A DNA stretch of 64,000 bases from Volvox africanus (GCA_030268105.1 BSDZ01000094.1:2422501-2486500), one strand, 5' to 3'. Numbered from the stretch's first letter, positions 20,429 through 31,341 are shown. The notes: a model not told the origin generated them from the letters alone. Translations and numbers: made by a program.

Positions 20429-21243
20429 TGTTGTACGCTGGTTCGATCACCATTTATACTGAAGTAGGCTGCAATCCATCCCAGCACTATTGAGCATGAT
20501 ATAAGCATATTAGCATGATATATTCGAATATATCTAGATAATGTAGCACGCCGCATTATCATTCACGACATTGTGCTGTCGGTCAACATGTTTGACTCAA
20601 GGCTGACATCAATGCGTGAACCCACTATTGGCATAATGTATTACGTAATAATATTTCAAATATTATTACCTCATCCGTATCATAAACCATACGCGTATGC
20701 GGGAACACGACGATCGCGATGGTTGGGTCGGCAACCAAATATCGACATTCGGACCTTCATGTATTGCATACGTTGCATCCATTAATATCACGGATAACGC
20801 GATATTTAGGACAGTGCTAAAATAGTACTCACACTTGAGATCGGAATCCAGTGAGACTTGTACTGCACATCGGTATAGCAAACGTGATAGGTGCGAGGAC
20901 AGCCGCCTAGAGACCGAAGTCGGCTTGATGCTACTTTGGATTAAGTACCCACGTACTTAACTCAATCTTATTCTCATATATACGTTTTACTCATTTATAT
21001 TCGGCTTGAGCTATTCCAGCATACCATCTCCAGCTGGATGATGAACGCTGCCCGCGGGGTCTGACTGCAGACTACCATTCTGTAATCGAAGACTATTGTA
21101 AGTTGGATCTTTCCTTGTTGATGAGTCTTCCGCTGTCACATTACTTGCACTGAAGTGCCTTGCTGTTCGTAAGCACGATGCACACGTAGCTAACACCCAG
21201 ACGTGCAGATTCAGTGCATGATTGAAGAAGGAAGGATACAACA
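20429..21243 (+). repeat. LTR, B family
   Basis: 815 bp, TGTTGTACGC ... GGATACAACA, the same length as and nearly identical to the copy at 28643-29457. No clear target-site duplication was seen. The right flank is a piece of a D-type LTR in minus orientation. Confidence 0.85.
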
Positions 21244-21535
21244 ACACGCCCTTCTCACAATCACACATCACACATGCCAGGGATGGCGTAATAATATAGT
21301 GAATATTATTACTTAACAAGCCACGTCATAATGATGCCGTGTGCCTACACTTGTCCGTGTGTTAGGTGTATACAGCTGATGGTGCGATGTGACAAGTTGC
21401 AATGCATAATGCCAAACTAGCTAAATATCTGCGAATATATTAATTGCTAGAGTGCATACATTATGTTCGCTTATTGCCTGATAGAGTTGTGTCTATCTAC
21501 ATTTAGGCGGTAATCAAACCGTAATACAACACCTG
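21244..21535 (-). repeat. D-type LTR fragment, minus orientation
   Basis: The minus strand starts TGTTGTATTACGGTTTGATT and follows the D-type LTR for about 290 bp before the B LTR cuts it. It includes the conserved AT palindrome. Confidence 0.6.
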
Positions 21536-21862
21536 ACACCACTAACACCCCTGCAGCGGTACAGCCGATTCCCATGACCTAGACTGCAGGCAAACAGAAG
21601 TTGTACGACGTAGAGTGGGTATTGGATTATCACACTTGTTGTGTGTGGGCCGACATCGGCGTGAACGGACGGTGCCCGAGTATCTGGTCAAGTGGACTGG
21701 GTATTCAAGCAAGCACAACTCATGGGAACCTGCGCAAAACATTTTGCCAGACATGAAGCCCCTTTTTGAGGAAGCCCGCTTACGTGCCACCCAGACCCAG
21801 TGATCCCTGCAGTTGATGCTGCACGGTGCAGTGAGGATGCTGCATAGGGGAGGGGGGATAAT
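21536..21862 (+). pseudogene. Gypsy chromodomain remnant and polypurine tract
   Basis: Encodes a chromodomain tail ([25 protein letters not shown] segment at 21660-21730, EPAQN, DMKPLFEEARLR), then TGA at 21801-21803. After a short 3' region comes GGGGAGGGGGGATAAT next to the LTR at 21863. Chromodomains direct integration of chromoviruses to particular chromatin. Confidence 0.75.
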
Positions 21863-22702
21863 TGTTGTATTACGGTTCAATTATCACCAATGCGTGGGTC
21901 GATGTGACTTTACAAGGTGATAAGCGAACATAATAAATGCATTACTAATAATAGATATATTTGCATTTAGTTTATTAGTTATGCATCATAAAATCTATGC
22001 ATTGCGACTTTTCGCCTCACAAGCCAGCCGCATCACTAATGCGCCCGCCAAGCAAATATTCGACTCGGCTGGAGGAAAGAGGGCACAAGGCATAATAATG
22101 ACATGAACTGTCAAGTAATAACATTTGCCATATTATTACTTCATTGCTGGCATGAGTAATGTGAGTGTGAGAAGTGCAGAAGTCACAGTGGTTGATCGGC
22201 AACCGAATATCGATATTTGGCCCCTTGCATTGTGTGAATGCTGTGAAGGCTTAACTATTGTGATACAAGGATATCAGTGATACACGTTACGGTTGATCAC
22301 GCTTGGGGATCAACGATCTGGTGTGAGTTGGACCGTGTACCGATATCATGAGTATAATAGGTGCAAGGACGGCCACATAGATATCTCTCGATTACCATCA
22401 AGGCTTTGCTGAGCCCTTAGCAGGGTTGCCTTTTATCAAACGTTATTGATATATCTTCGGCCCAAGCCAAGCCCAAGCTGCACTATTCAGCCGTGTGATG
22501 ACAGCCTGTCATTGGTTCTGACGGCCGAACATATTGTTTTCGCACATCAGTCATTGTAAGTTGACATCTTCCTCGTTCCAAAATCTTCTGCTGTCTTTGT
22601 ATTTAACCCCCGGATGCTTGGTTGTCCTAAGCACCCTTGGTACTAGCACTTAGTCTCCAGAAACGCAGATTAAGAGCATGATCAACGAGGAGAGATACAA
22701 CA
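21863..22702 (+). repeat. LTR, D family (3' LTR of the remnant)
   Basis: 840 bp, TGTTGTATTACGG ... GAGATACAACA, preceded by a polypurine tract. It carries the conserved palindrome AAGTAATAACATTTGCC...TTATTACTT and a TGTAAG poly(A)-type signal in its 3' part. Confidence 0.85.
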
Positions 22703-22724
22703 TCAGAGGACAGAGTGCAGGACC

Positions 22725-22839
22725 CGTGCGTGCACTCTCCCCTGCCAACCATTGGCTGGGCTAATTTAGGGCTGATTAAGCTCAAATAATACGTCTGACT
22801 GGCTACTCAGACCCAATTAGCCCAGCCAGTAGTTGGCAG
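22725..22839. mobile_element. Palindromic MITE (CCTGCCAAC family)
   Basis: About 110 bp with long imperfect terminal inverted repeats: CCTGCCAACCATTGGCTGGG on the left and its complement CCCAGCCAGTAGTTGGCAGG on the right. It has no coding capacity. Two more copies lie at 47868-48160. Confidence 0.75.
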
Positions 22840-22943
22840 GCAGGGCTCCGCCGGTGGTAAGCACAGTTTGTTGCATTAATCCGCCAATATAGGACATCAA
22901 GGCAATTATATCATTGCATTTCTGCCTATAATATCACTAGCTC

Positions 22944-24378
22944 TCATTCCGGAAGGCCAGTCTTCAGCGCAGCCACCAGCTGGCCGAAGTCCGGATGTTC
23001 TCGCGGTTCAAGTGCCAGGCACCTCTCCACGAGCGCGGCGTATTCAGGGTCAGGAATGTGCAACATAAAGTCCTGCACACAGCAGGGAGCACGCACACAT
23101 ATGCTACATGTGATATTGTTTTATGCGCAATGATATATGATTATTGTTACACAAATAAACATGATATTAACAAAACATAACATGATATCATGTATATATA
23201 TATATATATATATATATATTTGGATACATGCATACATGTTGTATCTCTGTTAATATCCGCCAAAGTGTTCAGGCCCGATCAAAAGATGTCCAGTTTCCTG
23301 ATCATCCTGAAAATTAGCTGTAGATACAACAGGATACTACTGTAGTAGTTGTACATGTACGGCACAAGTCAGCACAATATCAAGGTGCAGAAGCATCCTG
23401 TCAGCATCTCAAGAGGCCTTTGTGGCTCTCAACTACTACAACTACAATACATGAATTATTCGCCTATGTATGTCAGTGCACGCATGCAGCACTGAGCCCT
23501 GTCAACCACCACAAACGCAATCACACTTAGTGGTCAATCATCAGGCCTGACCAGCAGTTGTTTGTCACATGCATGGGGTGGCTCCATCCCACATTTACCT
23601 TCACGATTGGAAGCCCGCTTATATGATTTGTTGTGGAGCTGGGGACAGCCGTATAATAGGCAGGAAGCATTTGGGGCAGGGAGCAGCCGAAGTACAGTTC
23701 AACCAGCATAACACCAAACGACCATACATCCGCACAGGGTGACAGCTGGCCGGAAGCCGCCACCTGTATGTAAGTGTACGTGTACATACAGCAGTGGAAC
23801 AAGATAATACAGTGGTGCGTGATGCAAGGATTCATTATTACCACTCAGAGCATATCTTATCTCGGAGCAATGATATCCTTACATGGAAATAAATGAATGA
23901 AGTGACGACAGACTGAAACGCAGGCAGGCAGACTGCAGACAGACCAGCCATCGAAAAGATAGAATAGAATAGAAAGCAAGGTAGATAAAATCGACCAAGG
24001 AAGTTGAGGAGTATGCATGTTGGAGGGAAGTAAACAGCAGAGTATGTAGATGCAAACAGTCCGGTCATTTAAAACCGATTACCTCTCACAAGAACATTGA
24101 ACACATTTTAACAATGAGTATCAGGCATACACCCACCTCTGGTGCCATATAGGCGGGTGTGCCGTGAAAGGTTTTGGAGGCATGTGTGGCCCCTTCTGCC
24201 AGCAGTGTGCTCAGACCGAAATCCGCAACCTTGGCAGTAATGCCCCAGCAGCCGATCGAAAAAGAATTGCTGCCTCCCAAGGGCATTGAGAAGATGGGCA
24301 CCTCCAAAACAGGTTTTGCTGCCTCAGCAGATGACCCCGCTACTGCTTGGTTGGTGGACGACACCAGCAGCACATTCT
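22944..24378 (-). CDS. Protein kinase C-lobe exons (TKL-like), 5' part not seen
   Basis: Three minus-strand exons join in phase 0: 24137-24378, 23599-23763 and 22944-23072, ending in TGA. The first starts within the catalytic loop end (ENVLLVSS), carries an unusual insert of about 45 residues, then KVADFGLSTLLAEG (Mg-binding DFG), then GTPAYMAPEV (APE motif). The second has SPCADVWSFGVMLVELYFG (subdomain IX). The third has YAALVERCLALEPREHPDFGQL (subdomain XI, conserved Arg). Splice sites are GT-AG throughout. The HRD exon and N-lobe are missing from the upstream flank, which is taken up by a D-type LTR. The N-lobe of a similar kinase ends at 43645 on the same strand, so both may be one gene split by the retrotransposon nest, or this may be a separate truncated gene. 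Confidence 0.75.
23192..23219. repeat. (TA)n microsatellite in kinase 3' intron
   Basis: About 13 TA units within intron 23073-23598. Confidence 0.9.
23237..23340 (+). mobile_element. TGTTGTATCTCTG small repeat, copy 1
   Basis: About 104 bp, starting TGTTGTATCTCTG, with the internal block CCGCCAAAGTGTT..GGCCCGAT and ending AGATACAACAGGATACTAC. It abuts a solo copy of the TGTAGTAG element. Other copies are at 25588-25677, 27685-27786, 48001-48110, 49102-49315 and 58506-58608. Confidence 0.7.
23341..23440 (-). mobile_element. Solo TGTAGTAG terminal repeat (TRIM-like), copy 1
   Basis: 100 bp with ends TGTAGTAGTTG / CAACTACTACA. It is the reverse complement of the terminal repeat at 62757-62856. 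Located in the kinase intron 23073-23598. Confidence 0.7.
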
Positions 24379-24606
24379 CTTATTTAATTGGAAAGTGCAT
24401 GAACCAAGTGCCAAGAGACCAGGGAGGCGGCCAAATTTAAGTTGCAATGAAGGCGTGAGGGGTTAGATTCATGGCGATAGATAAGTGCGCGCCATTCAGC
24501 AGGAGACATGCGTAGTATATATGTATGTATGTATCATGTACTACATATGCACACAAACGATGTCAAGGTTAAAACGTGCTCAATAGTTGTGGCAATAGTA
24601 ATAAGG

Positions 24607-24662
24607 ACAAGAGTTGGTGTTGGCTTCCTTGAAGCCAGGAAAAGGACGGGATCCCCAATATA
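24607..24662 (+). repeat. ACAAGAGTYGGTGT short interspersed module
   Basis: About 56 bp (ACAAGAGTTGGTGTTGGCTT...AAAGGACGGG). Similar copies are at 42290-42350, 59805-59862 and, reversed, 60528-60578. It has no coding sense. It may be the 3' end of an unknown retroelement. Confidence 0.55.
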
Positions 24663-24754
24663 TGTACTGTGTGATTGCCTGGACAGCAGTTTAGAGATTG
24701 CTTGTGAGGTTTTACAGGCACCTGCGTCTCATGCACACACACATACACAGACAG

Positions 24755-25589
24755 TGTTGTACTACAGTTCGATTATCGCCTGTGCATTGGTCAATGCGAC
24801 CTAACAAGGCGATAAGCGAATGTATTAAATGCATTTCTAGTAGTAAATTTATTTTCATATATTTAGCTAGTCATGCACTATAGAGTGCATGCAATTGCAA
24901 CTTCTCGCCTCGCAAACCAGCTATATCACTAATGTGCCTGCCAAGAAAACATTCGACTTGGCTGGAGGAACGAGGGCATAAGGCATGATAATGACATGAC
25001 TTGTTAAGTAATTATATTTATTGTATTATTACTTAAATGCTGGCATGAACAGTGCACGAGTGTGAGAAGTGCCGAAGTCGCAGTGGTTGGCCGGCAACCA
25101 AACATTGATATTCGGCCATTTGCATTGTTTGAATGCCAGGAAAGCTTGTTAATATTATATGCGGATATCCAGGATACACGCCTAAGGTTTGTCACACTTG
25201 AGGATCGATGATCTGGTGTGAGTTGTACTGTGTATCGATGTCACAAGTATAATATGTGCGAGGACGGCCAAATAGAAAAGAAGCTTTAATCGAACCTCGA
25301 GCAGGTTGCTTTTGATACTATCACATCAAGCTATTATACGCTGTGATCGTCCGGAGCCAAGCCTGAGCTTCCCCAATCGGTTGGATGATGATCGCCTGTC
25401 AATGATTCTGAGAGCCAAACATATTGCTTCGCATCTCATTGGCTGTAAGCTGTAATCTCTTTTGCTTATAAGTCTTCCCCTGCCTCTAATGGTGCATTCC
25501 GGTGCTTTACTGTCTTGTGAGTACCTTTGCACTAGCACTTAATGCCCAGACGTACAGATTAAGTGCATGAGTGACAAAGAGAGATACAA
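24755..25589 (+). repeat. LTR, D family (left edge of the nest)
   Basis: TGTTGTACTACAG ... GAGATACAA, similar to 39869-40706 but clearly diverged from it. It is the likely 5' LTR of the outermost, gag-less old element (pol pieces up to 39868), although no primer-binding site remains and the outer flanks do not share a duplication. Confidence 0.7.
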
Positions 25590-25677
25590 TTGGGTATCTA
25601 CGGGTAGTGTCCAAGATTGGACCACAGATGGTCATCTTCCGATCGGGCCTTTGTAGGCCGACACAACAGAGATACAA
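25588..25677 (-). mobile_element. TGTTGTATCTCTG small repeat, copy 2
   Basis: Reverse-oriented copy (ends CAGAGATACAACA at 25677) with TTCCGATCGGGCC inside, placed directly between the D LTR and the old pol fragment. Confidence 0.65.
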
Positions 25678-25678
25678 C

Positions 25679-25904
25679 AGTCAGGACTGTCCTATGCCGT
25701 TGACGTTTGGTATGAATCTCCTGCACCCCATACTGAGGGCTCTGCCGACTGTTTCAAGCCCTGGGAGCATTTCTGTTGTCCGCAGAGTTGGCCCCAACAG
25801 CCGATTGTGTCCCAGTAGTTCAGGTCGGTCTCACTGGCCGTACACTGAAGGCACTCATTGATACTGTGCAAGTGATGACTTCATCTCTGCGGCAGAGGTG
25901 AATG
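25679..25904 (+). pseudogene. Outer element pol, piece 1 (protease)
   Basis: Homologous to the protease region of the intact copy (about 33014-33222): ALSVDVWYE-like start, LTGRTLKALIDT, then a disrupted DTGASDDFI motif (substitutions and a lost base). It ends at GAATG, where a solo LTR is inserted. Confidence 0.8.
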
Positions 25905-26736
25905 TGTTGTACCACGGTTCGTTTCCCACCGATGCGTAGGTCAATGTGACGCTACAAGGCAATGTGCTGACTTGATGAATGCATGATGAACATGAATGAT
26001 CTTGCATGGATATAAATGTATTTGCATACATTTATACATGATTGGCATGTTGATATCACACATCGTGACATATCACATTGCATCATTGCTGATTCGCCTA
26101 ACATGCATCAAATCCAGAACAATTGAGGCGCGTGTTATGCTCATGCTATGGAATAATAAGTAATATTATTTGGTATAATATTACATCATTGCGGCACAGT
26201 CTAGAGCGCCACACTAGTCACGATGCATGCCTTGCAACCGAATATTGTTATTCGGACCCTTGCATCATGTGAATGCCAGAAAGGCTTATCTGTTGTTATA
26301 CATGGATATCACAGATACACGGTAGGGTTATCACACTTAGGATTGGCCTCCTAGTGTGGGTTGTACGGTGTAGTGATATCACAAGTATAACAGATGCGAG
26401 GACGGCTAAGTAGAGCAGACATCTTGATGCCTTGAGAACACTTCCGTGTTCAATCTTATCACTACTAATAGCTCCTATACTTAGTCTGAGCTAAGCCTGA
26501 ACTTCGCTTGTCACTGCCGCGTGATGATTGCTTGCTTCTGGCGCTGATGGCGATCACATCCATTGCACCGCTTCGATCTGTAAGACTGTAAGTTATATCT
26601 TTCCTTGCTCTGAAGTCTTCCGCTGTCTCTGTTTGCTCTCGATTGCCTTGCTGTACTTGCAAGTGCTTGTGCATCAGTATCGAAAGTCCCCAGACGTGCA
26701 AATACCTATGAGCAAACCCGAAGGAGAGATACAACA
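25905..26736 (+). repeat. Solo LTR of A type with 5-bp duplication GAATG
   Basis: 832 bp, TGTTGTACCACGG ... GAGATACAACA. GAATG occurs immediately before (25900-25904) and after (26737-26741), and the protease reading resumes across it. This shows an LTR element that inserted and then lost its interior by LTR-LTR recombination. Confidence 0.92.
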
Positions 26737-26741
26737 GAATG

Positions 26742-27417
26742 CGCTGGGGTTGACCCCACAGTCATCAGAAGGTTTGCAGGTTACCCTCACGGATGGGGGT
26801 AAGCATCCCATAAGGGTCACCCTTAGCCTAACGATAGGTCCTCTGCGTGTTATGACCCGACCATATGTGTTGCAAGAGCTCGCAAACACTGCAATATATT
26901 GGGGTCTTCAACATTACGGCAATACAGGGCTAGCCTTGACATGGAGTCAGGAACTCTTCACTCGAGCAAGGGTACTCTATCGTATAAGGTACCCTTTATG
27001 CTGTTTGAAGGTGTCGCACTGGAGGGGGATAGGTCGGAGGTGGAGCCTGTGGTTAACGTTGCTGTGGCCGTGCTGGGCAAGCAAACGGAACCCAAGCCAG
27101 TCGGGTGCAAGGAAGCTATTCGAATGATTTGAAAGGGCGCCCATGGACTGCTTGTGAGGCCACGGTTGCATCTGGATGCAACCACCACTGCAACCTCTGT
27201 GGATCTCAGGGTCGAAGCCTTATTGCAGGGGTATGCATATGTTTTTCATGACATACCTGGGCTTCCACCTATGCGTCCTGTCGATCATACTATCCCACTC
27301 GTGCCTAGAGTGCAACCCATTTCACGACCTATGTACAGGTTAAGTCCACTGGAGTTGGACCAGATGAAGCGCCAGGTGACGGACTTGCTTGCAAGGGGTA
27401 TGACTCACCCCAGCAAA
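26742..27417 (+). pseudogene. Outer element pol, piece 2 (protease C-term to RT N-term)
   Basis: Continues from piece 1: VTLTDGGKHPI, the linker with a TGA at about 27130 replacing coding sequence (RMI-stop-KGAHGLL), [32 protein letters not shown]. It is then interrupted in RPS of the RT N-terminus by element C. Confidence 0.82.
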
Positions 27418-28337
27418 TGTTGTATCACGGTTTATCTACCGTCCATACGAAGGTATACCCAAGTCTACCGAACGCTGAGCAAACATGATATATGCAAGCT
27501 AGCGCAATATATTTGCATGTATTTAGCTAGTTTGGCACTCCGCACTGTAACTCGTTGCATCGTGCCATCAGCTGCGTACCTTGGACATGTGGTCAACAAA
27601 GGTGCACGGTATCATCATAGCACGACTCATCAAGTAATAATATTTGTTATATTATTACATCGTTGTTGGCGTGAATGGGACGTGTGTTGTACCTCTGTTG
27701 TGTCGGCCTACAAAGGCCCGATCGGAAGATGTCAGTCGACTGCCCAATCTTTGACACTACCCGTAGATACCCCAGGATACTACAACGTGCATGCGGAAAT
27801 GCGGTGATTGCAGTGGTTATCCGGCACCCAAATATCGATACTCGGGTCTTTGCATCTTGCATATGTCAAGAAGGATTATTTAATAATATTTGCGAATATC
27901 GGAGGTGTGCATTGGAGGTACTCACACTTGGGATTGGTGATCCAGTGTGATTTGTACCGCACATCATATCTCAAGCATTATAGGTGCAAGGACAGCCGCA
28001 TAGACGACGATATCTAATCAAACATTACTTTGGATAAGTACCCGTGTACTCATTTCCACTATGATTATTGATAGACATTCTATCAACCTATTATCGGCTT
28101 GAGCTTATCTTGCACATCGCCATCAGCTGTATGATGATTGCTGCCCGCTGGGTCTGACGGCCGACTTCTCATTGGCATTGATAACTTGTTGTAAGTTGAG
28201 TCTCATCTTGCTCTAAAGTCTTCCGCTGTCACTATCCTCGCATCTGAGTGCTTTGCTGTCCATAAGCACTCCGGCACTAGTGTCTAACATCCAGATGCGC
28301 AGATTAAGTGGATGAGCGAAGGAGAAGAGATACAACA
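27418..28337 (+). repeat. 5' LTR of element C (contains a small repeat)
   Basis: TGTTGTATCACGG ... GAGATACAACA, about 820 bp of LTR plus the insertion at 27685-27786. A primer-binding-like TTTGGTAGTAAGAC follows, decayed relative to TGGTATCGAGAC. Confidence 0.82.
27685..27786 (+). mobile_element. TGTTGTATCTCTG small repeat, copy 3, inside an LTR
   Basis: Starts TGTTGTACCTCTG and ends CCCAGGATACTACAAC. The LTR sequence continues on both sides. The flanks share GTG, a possible short target duplication. Confidence 0.75.
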
Positions 28338-28642
28338 AATTTGGTAGTAAGACGGTTCCATTCACGGGCTGTGTCATCATCCCTTATCGGAAGTAGGTTC
28401 CTATGATGGCAAATGTCTGCTAGAGACCTTCACCGAGGATCTTGGCCGTGCCGTGTTGGGTGCTGCCGCTTCCGGTTTGTAACAGCCTTTATTATTCCCA
28501 TGCGTTCTTGTTGCGAGCTCGTGTCGTGAGTTGCAGGTGAACGTACTCCATTGCTGAATGCGATGCTAGCCAGTCAGAACCTGAACCCAGATCAACTCAG
28601 AGTTTTAATCAAGCATACTACGGAGATTAAAGACAGCCTGAC
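28338..28642 (+). pseudogene. Element C leader and ORF0 remnant
   Basis: Matches the leader of the intact element (30841-31150): a decayed primer site, an ORF0 remnant (ETFTEDLGRAV-like, GAAAS), the GT donor and a LNPDQLRVLIKHTTEI segment. It ends at CTGAC, where a B LTR is inserted. Confidence 0.75.
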
Positions 28643-29457
28643 TGTTGTACGCCGGTTCGATCACCATTTATACTGAAGTAGGCTGCAATCCATCCCAGCA
28701 CTATTGAGCATGATATAAGCATTTTAGCATGATATATTCGAATATATCTAGCTAATATAGCACGCTACATTATCATTCACGACATCACGCTGTCGGTCAA
28801 CATGTTTGACTCAAGGCTGACATCAATGCGTGAACCCACTATTGGCATAATGTATCACGTAATAATATTTCAAATATTATTACCTCATCCGTATCATAAA
28901 CCATACGCGTATGCGGGAACGCGACGATCGCGATGGTTGGGTCGGCAACCAAATATCGATATTCAGACCTTCGTGTATTGCATACGTTGCATCCATTAAT
29001 ATCATGGATTACACGGTATATAGGACAGTGCTAAAATAGTACTCACACTTGAGATCGGAATCCAGTGAGACTTGTACTGCACATCGGTATCGCAAACGTG
29101 ATAGGTGCGAGGACGGCCGCCTAAAGACCGAAGTCGGCTCGACGCTACTTTGGATTAAGTACTCACGTACTTAACTCAGTCTAATTCTCATATATACGTT
29201 TTACTCATTTATATTCGGCCTGAGCTATTCCAGCATATCATTTCCAGCCGGATGATGAACGCTGCCCGCAGGGTCTGACGGCAGACTTCTAATTTGCAAC
29301 TGAAGATCATTGTAAGTTGAATCTTTCCTTATCTATAAGTCTTCCACTGTCACGTTGCTCACACTGAAGTGTCTTGCTGTTCGTAAGCACTGTGCACGTG
29401 TTGCTAACACTCAGACGTGCAGATTCAGTGCATGATCGAAGAAGGAAGAATACAACA
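28643..29457 (+). repeat. Solo LTR, B family, with 5-bp duplication CTGAC
   Basis: 815 bp, TG...CA ends. CTGAC lies at 28638-28642 and again at 29458-29462. The element C reading (TNYIVFLLGLLGST, homologous to GNYLLSLLNLLKST of the intact copy) resumes after it. Confidence 0.93.
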
Positions 29458-29462
29458 CTGAC

Positions 29463-29800
29463 CAACTACATTGTATTCCTACTCGGTCTACTTGGAAGTA
29501 CCATCGGTAGACAAATCGAACAGATAGCCTTTTGCCCTAGACTTTTGTGAACTGTCCAACATATCTTTGACCGAAAGTGTGGGCTTGTGCTCCATGTCGG
29601 GTCGTGAAGATAGTTCATTTGTAGATGTGGCGAGCCAGCAGGATGCGGGTGTCACCCCTGAACCTGACACTGTTGATGCTCGTGTGCTGCAAGATCCCAC
29701 TGCCTTTCAGGGGCCCACTTACTAAATTATGACCCCTTTGATAGTGGCGACGGCTAATGGGGGCACCAGGGCCCAAAGGGATCTAGTACTACTATCACCA
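29463..29800 (+). pseudogene. Element C 5' gag remnant
   Basis: Contains the conserved gag start context GTGCTCCATGTCGGG at about 29590 and a short, decayed Gag N-terminus. The rest of gag and all of pol are deleted; the next sequence is the end of an LTR. Confidence 0.7.
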
Positions 29801-29941
29801 GTAAGTTGAGTCTCTTCTTGCTCTAAAGTCTTCTGCTGATCCTCGCATCTGAGTGCTTTGCTGTCCATAAGCACTCCGGCACTAGTGTCTAACATCCAGA
29901 CGCGCAGATTAAGTGCATGAGTGAAGGAGAAGAGATACAAC
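29801..29941 (+). repeat. 3' LTR fragment of element C
   Basis: The last about 140 bp of a C-type LTR (AGTAAGTTGAGTC ... GAGATACAACA). GCACA follows, against GCAAA before 27418: a one-mismatch target duplication that dates element C's insertion into the outer RT. Confidence 0.75.
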
Positions 29942-29946
29942 AGCAC

Positions 29947-30016
29947 ATCCCCTTACTCTGCACCGATATTGTTTGTCGGTTAGAAGGATGGGACTTTGCG
30001 CATGTAAATTGATTAC
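29947..30016 (+). pseudogene. Outer element RT, piece 3
   Basis: About 70 bp of RT ([16 protein letters not shown] to CIDY) bounded on the left by element C and on the right by the young element A, which enters after ATTGATTAC. Confidence 0.85.
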
Positions 30017-30840
30017 TGTTGTGCTACGGTTCATTTCCCGCCGACGCGTAGGTCGACGCGATCCTACGAGGCGAAGTGCTTTTGTGATGAACGCATTACA
30101 TATGAATGAATCTGCATGATATAAATGTATTCGCATACATTTATATATGCATCTGGCATGTTGTCATTATCCATCGCGACATCGCACCATGGCAAATCCG
30201 CCTAGCATGCATGAATAACCGAAGCATTGAAGTGCGCATTATGCTCGTGCTACAAAACGATAAGTAATATTATCTGATATAATATTACTTCATTTAAGCA
30301 CACGTTGAGAGCGCCGCACTCGTCGCGATACATGCCCTACAACCGGATATCACTATCCGGACCCTTGCATCATGTGAATGCCGGAAAGGCTTAAACGTTG
30401 TTATACGTAGACATCGCCTAGACGCAGTAGGGTTGTCACATCTAGGATCGGCCTCCTGATGTGAATCGTACGGCATTGCGATGCTGCGAGTATAACAGAT
30501 GCGAGGACGGCTAAGCTAGACAAGACATTCGATACCAGAGAACACTTGTGTGTTCTACATTACTATTGCTATACGATATTCTACTTAGCCCGAGCTAAGC
30601 CTGAACTTCGCTAATCACCGCCGCGTGATGATTGCTTGCTTCCGGCGCTGACGGCGATTTCGTCCATTGCATCATTCCGATCTGTAAGACCGTAAGTTAT
30701 ATCTCTCTTCGTCTTGAAGTCTTCCGCTGTCTCTGTTTGCTCTCGCTTGCCTTGCTGTACTTGCAAGTGCTCGCGCATCGGTGTCGATAGTCTCCAGACG
30801 TGCAGATACTCATGAGCAAACGCGAACGAGAGGTACAACA
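30017..30840 (+). repeat. 5' LTR of element A
   Basis: TGTTGTGCTACGG ... GAGGTACAACA. Notable parts are a 28-bp palindrome ATATAAATGTAT-TCGC-ATACATTTATAT at 30119-30146 (it includes TATAAA, a candidate core promoter), a second palindrome at 30262-30290 (AAGTAATATTAT ... ATAATATTACTT), and TGTAA at 30683-30687, a candidate chlorophyte poly(A) signal near the expected R/U5 border. Confidence 0.95.
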
Positions 30841-30843
30841 ATT

Positions 30844-30858
30844 TGGTATCGAGACAGG
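30844..30858 (+). promoter_or_regulatory. Primer-binding site of element A
   Basis: TGGTATCGAGACAGG begins three bases after the LTR. Its complement would end in CCA-type tRNA sequence, probably initiator Met by analogy with plant gypsy elements. The tRNA itself is not in the window. Confidence 0.8.
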
Positions 30859-30907
30859 TTCGTTGCCTAACTGTCTCTCTTTGTCTAATCGGAAGTAGGT
30901 TCTTTCT

Positions 30908-31341
30908 ATGGCGAGTTCCAGCGACGAACCACGAGGACCGCTAGATACTTTTGCCGAAGACTTAGGCCGCGCCGTTTTGGACGCCGCCGCTTCCGGTTTG
31001 TAATTGTTTAATTGCTTTTGTTTAGATTGCTGCACTTGTTGTGTAAGTGTACGTTCTGAGTCGCAGGTAATCTCAGTGCACCGGCATTGCTTGCCGCGGC
31101 GACTGAGACCGGCGTTCGTCCGGACCAGTTGGCGACTCTCATTGCCCAAACTACGGAGATCAGAACTCAGCTGGGCAATTACTTGCTGAGTTTGCTGAAT
31201 CTTCTCAAGAGTACTGTCGGTAGGCTCACCGAATCGCTTTGTACTCTTGCCTTTGCGATAGAAGTCGGCTTCTACTACGCAAAACTAGGGTATCGTTTCG
31301 TGCTCCATGTCCGCGGAACACGACGATACGCCGCACACTAG
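30908..31341 (+). CDS. ORF0: short spliced leader ORF of element A
   Basis: ATG at 30908 opens a 29-codon exon (MASSSDEPRGPLDTFAEDLG..., ending AAAS plus one base). Then come a 71-bp GT-AG intron (30996-31066) and a second exon in phase from 31067. That exon is homologous to element C (RPDQLATLIAQTTEIRTQL against NPDQLRVLIKHTTEIKDSL) and ends in TAG at 31339-31341. It overlaps the gag start by 35 bp in another frame. Conservation supports coding. Whether it is fused to Gag by frameshifting or splicing, or is a regulatory ORF, is not clear. Confidence 0.5.

Noticed and set aside
30262..30290. TAATATTAC, the nonanucleotide of geminivirus-type replication origins
   Set aside because: Here it lies in the stem of an AT palindrome in an LTR, not in a hairpin loop, and no Rep gene is present.
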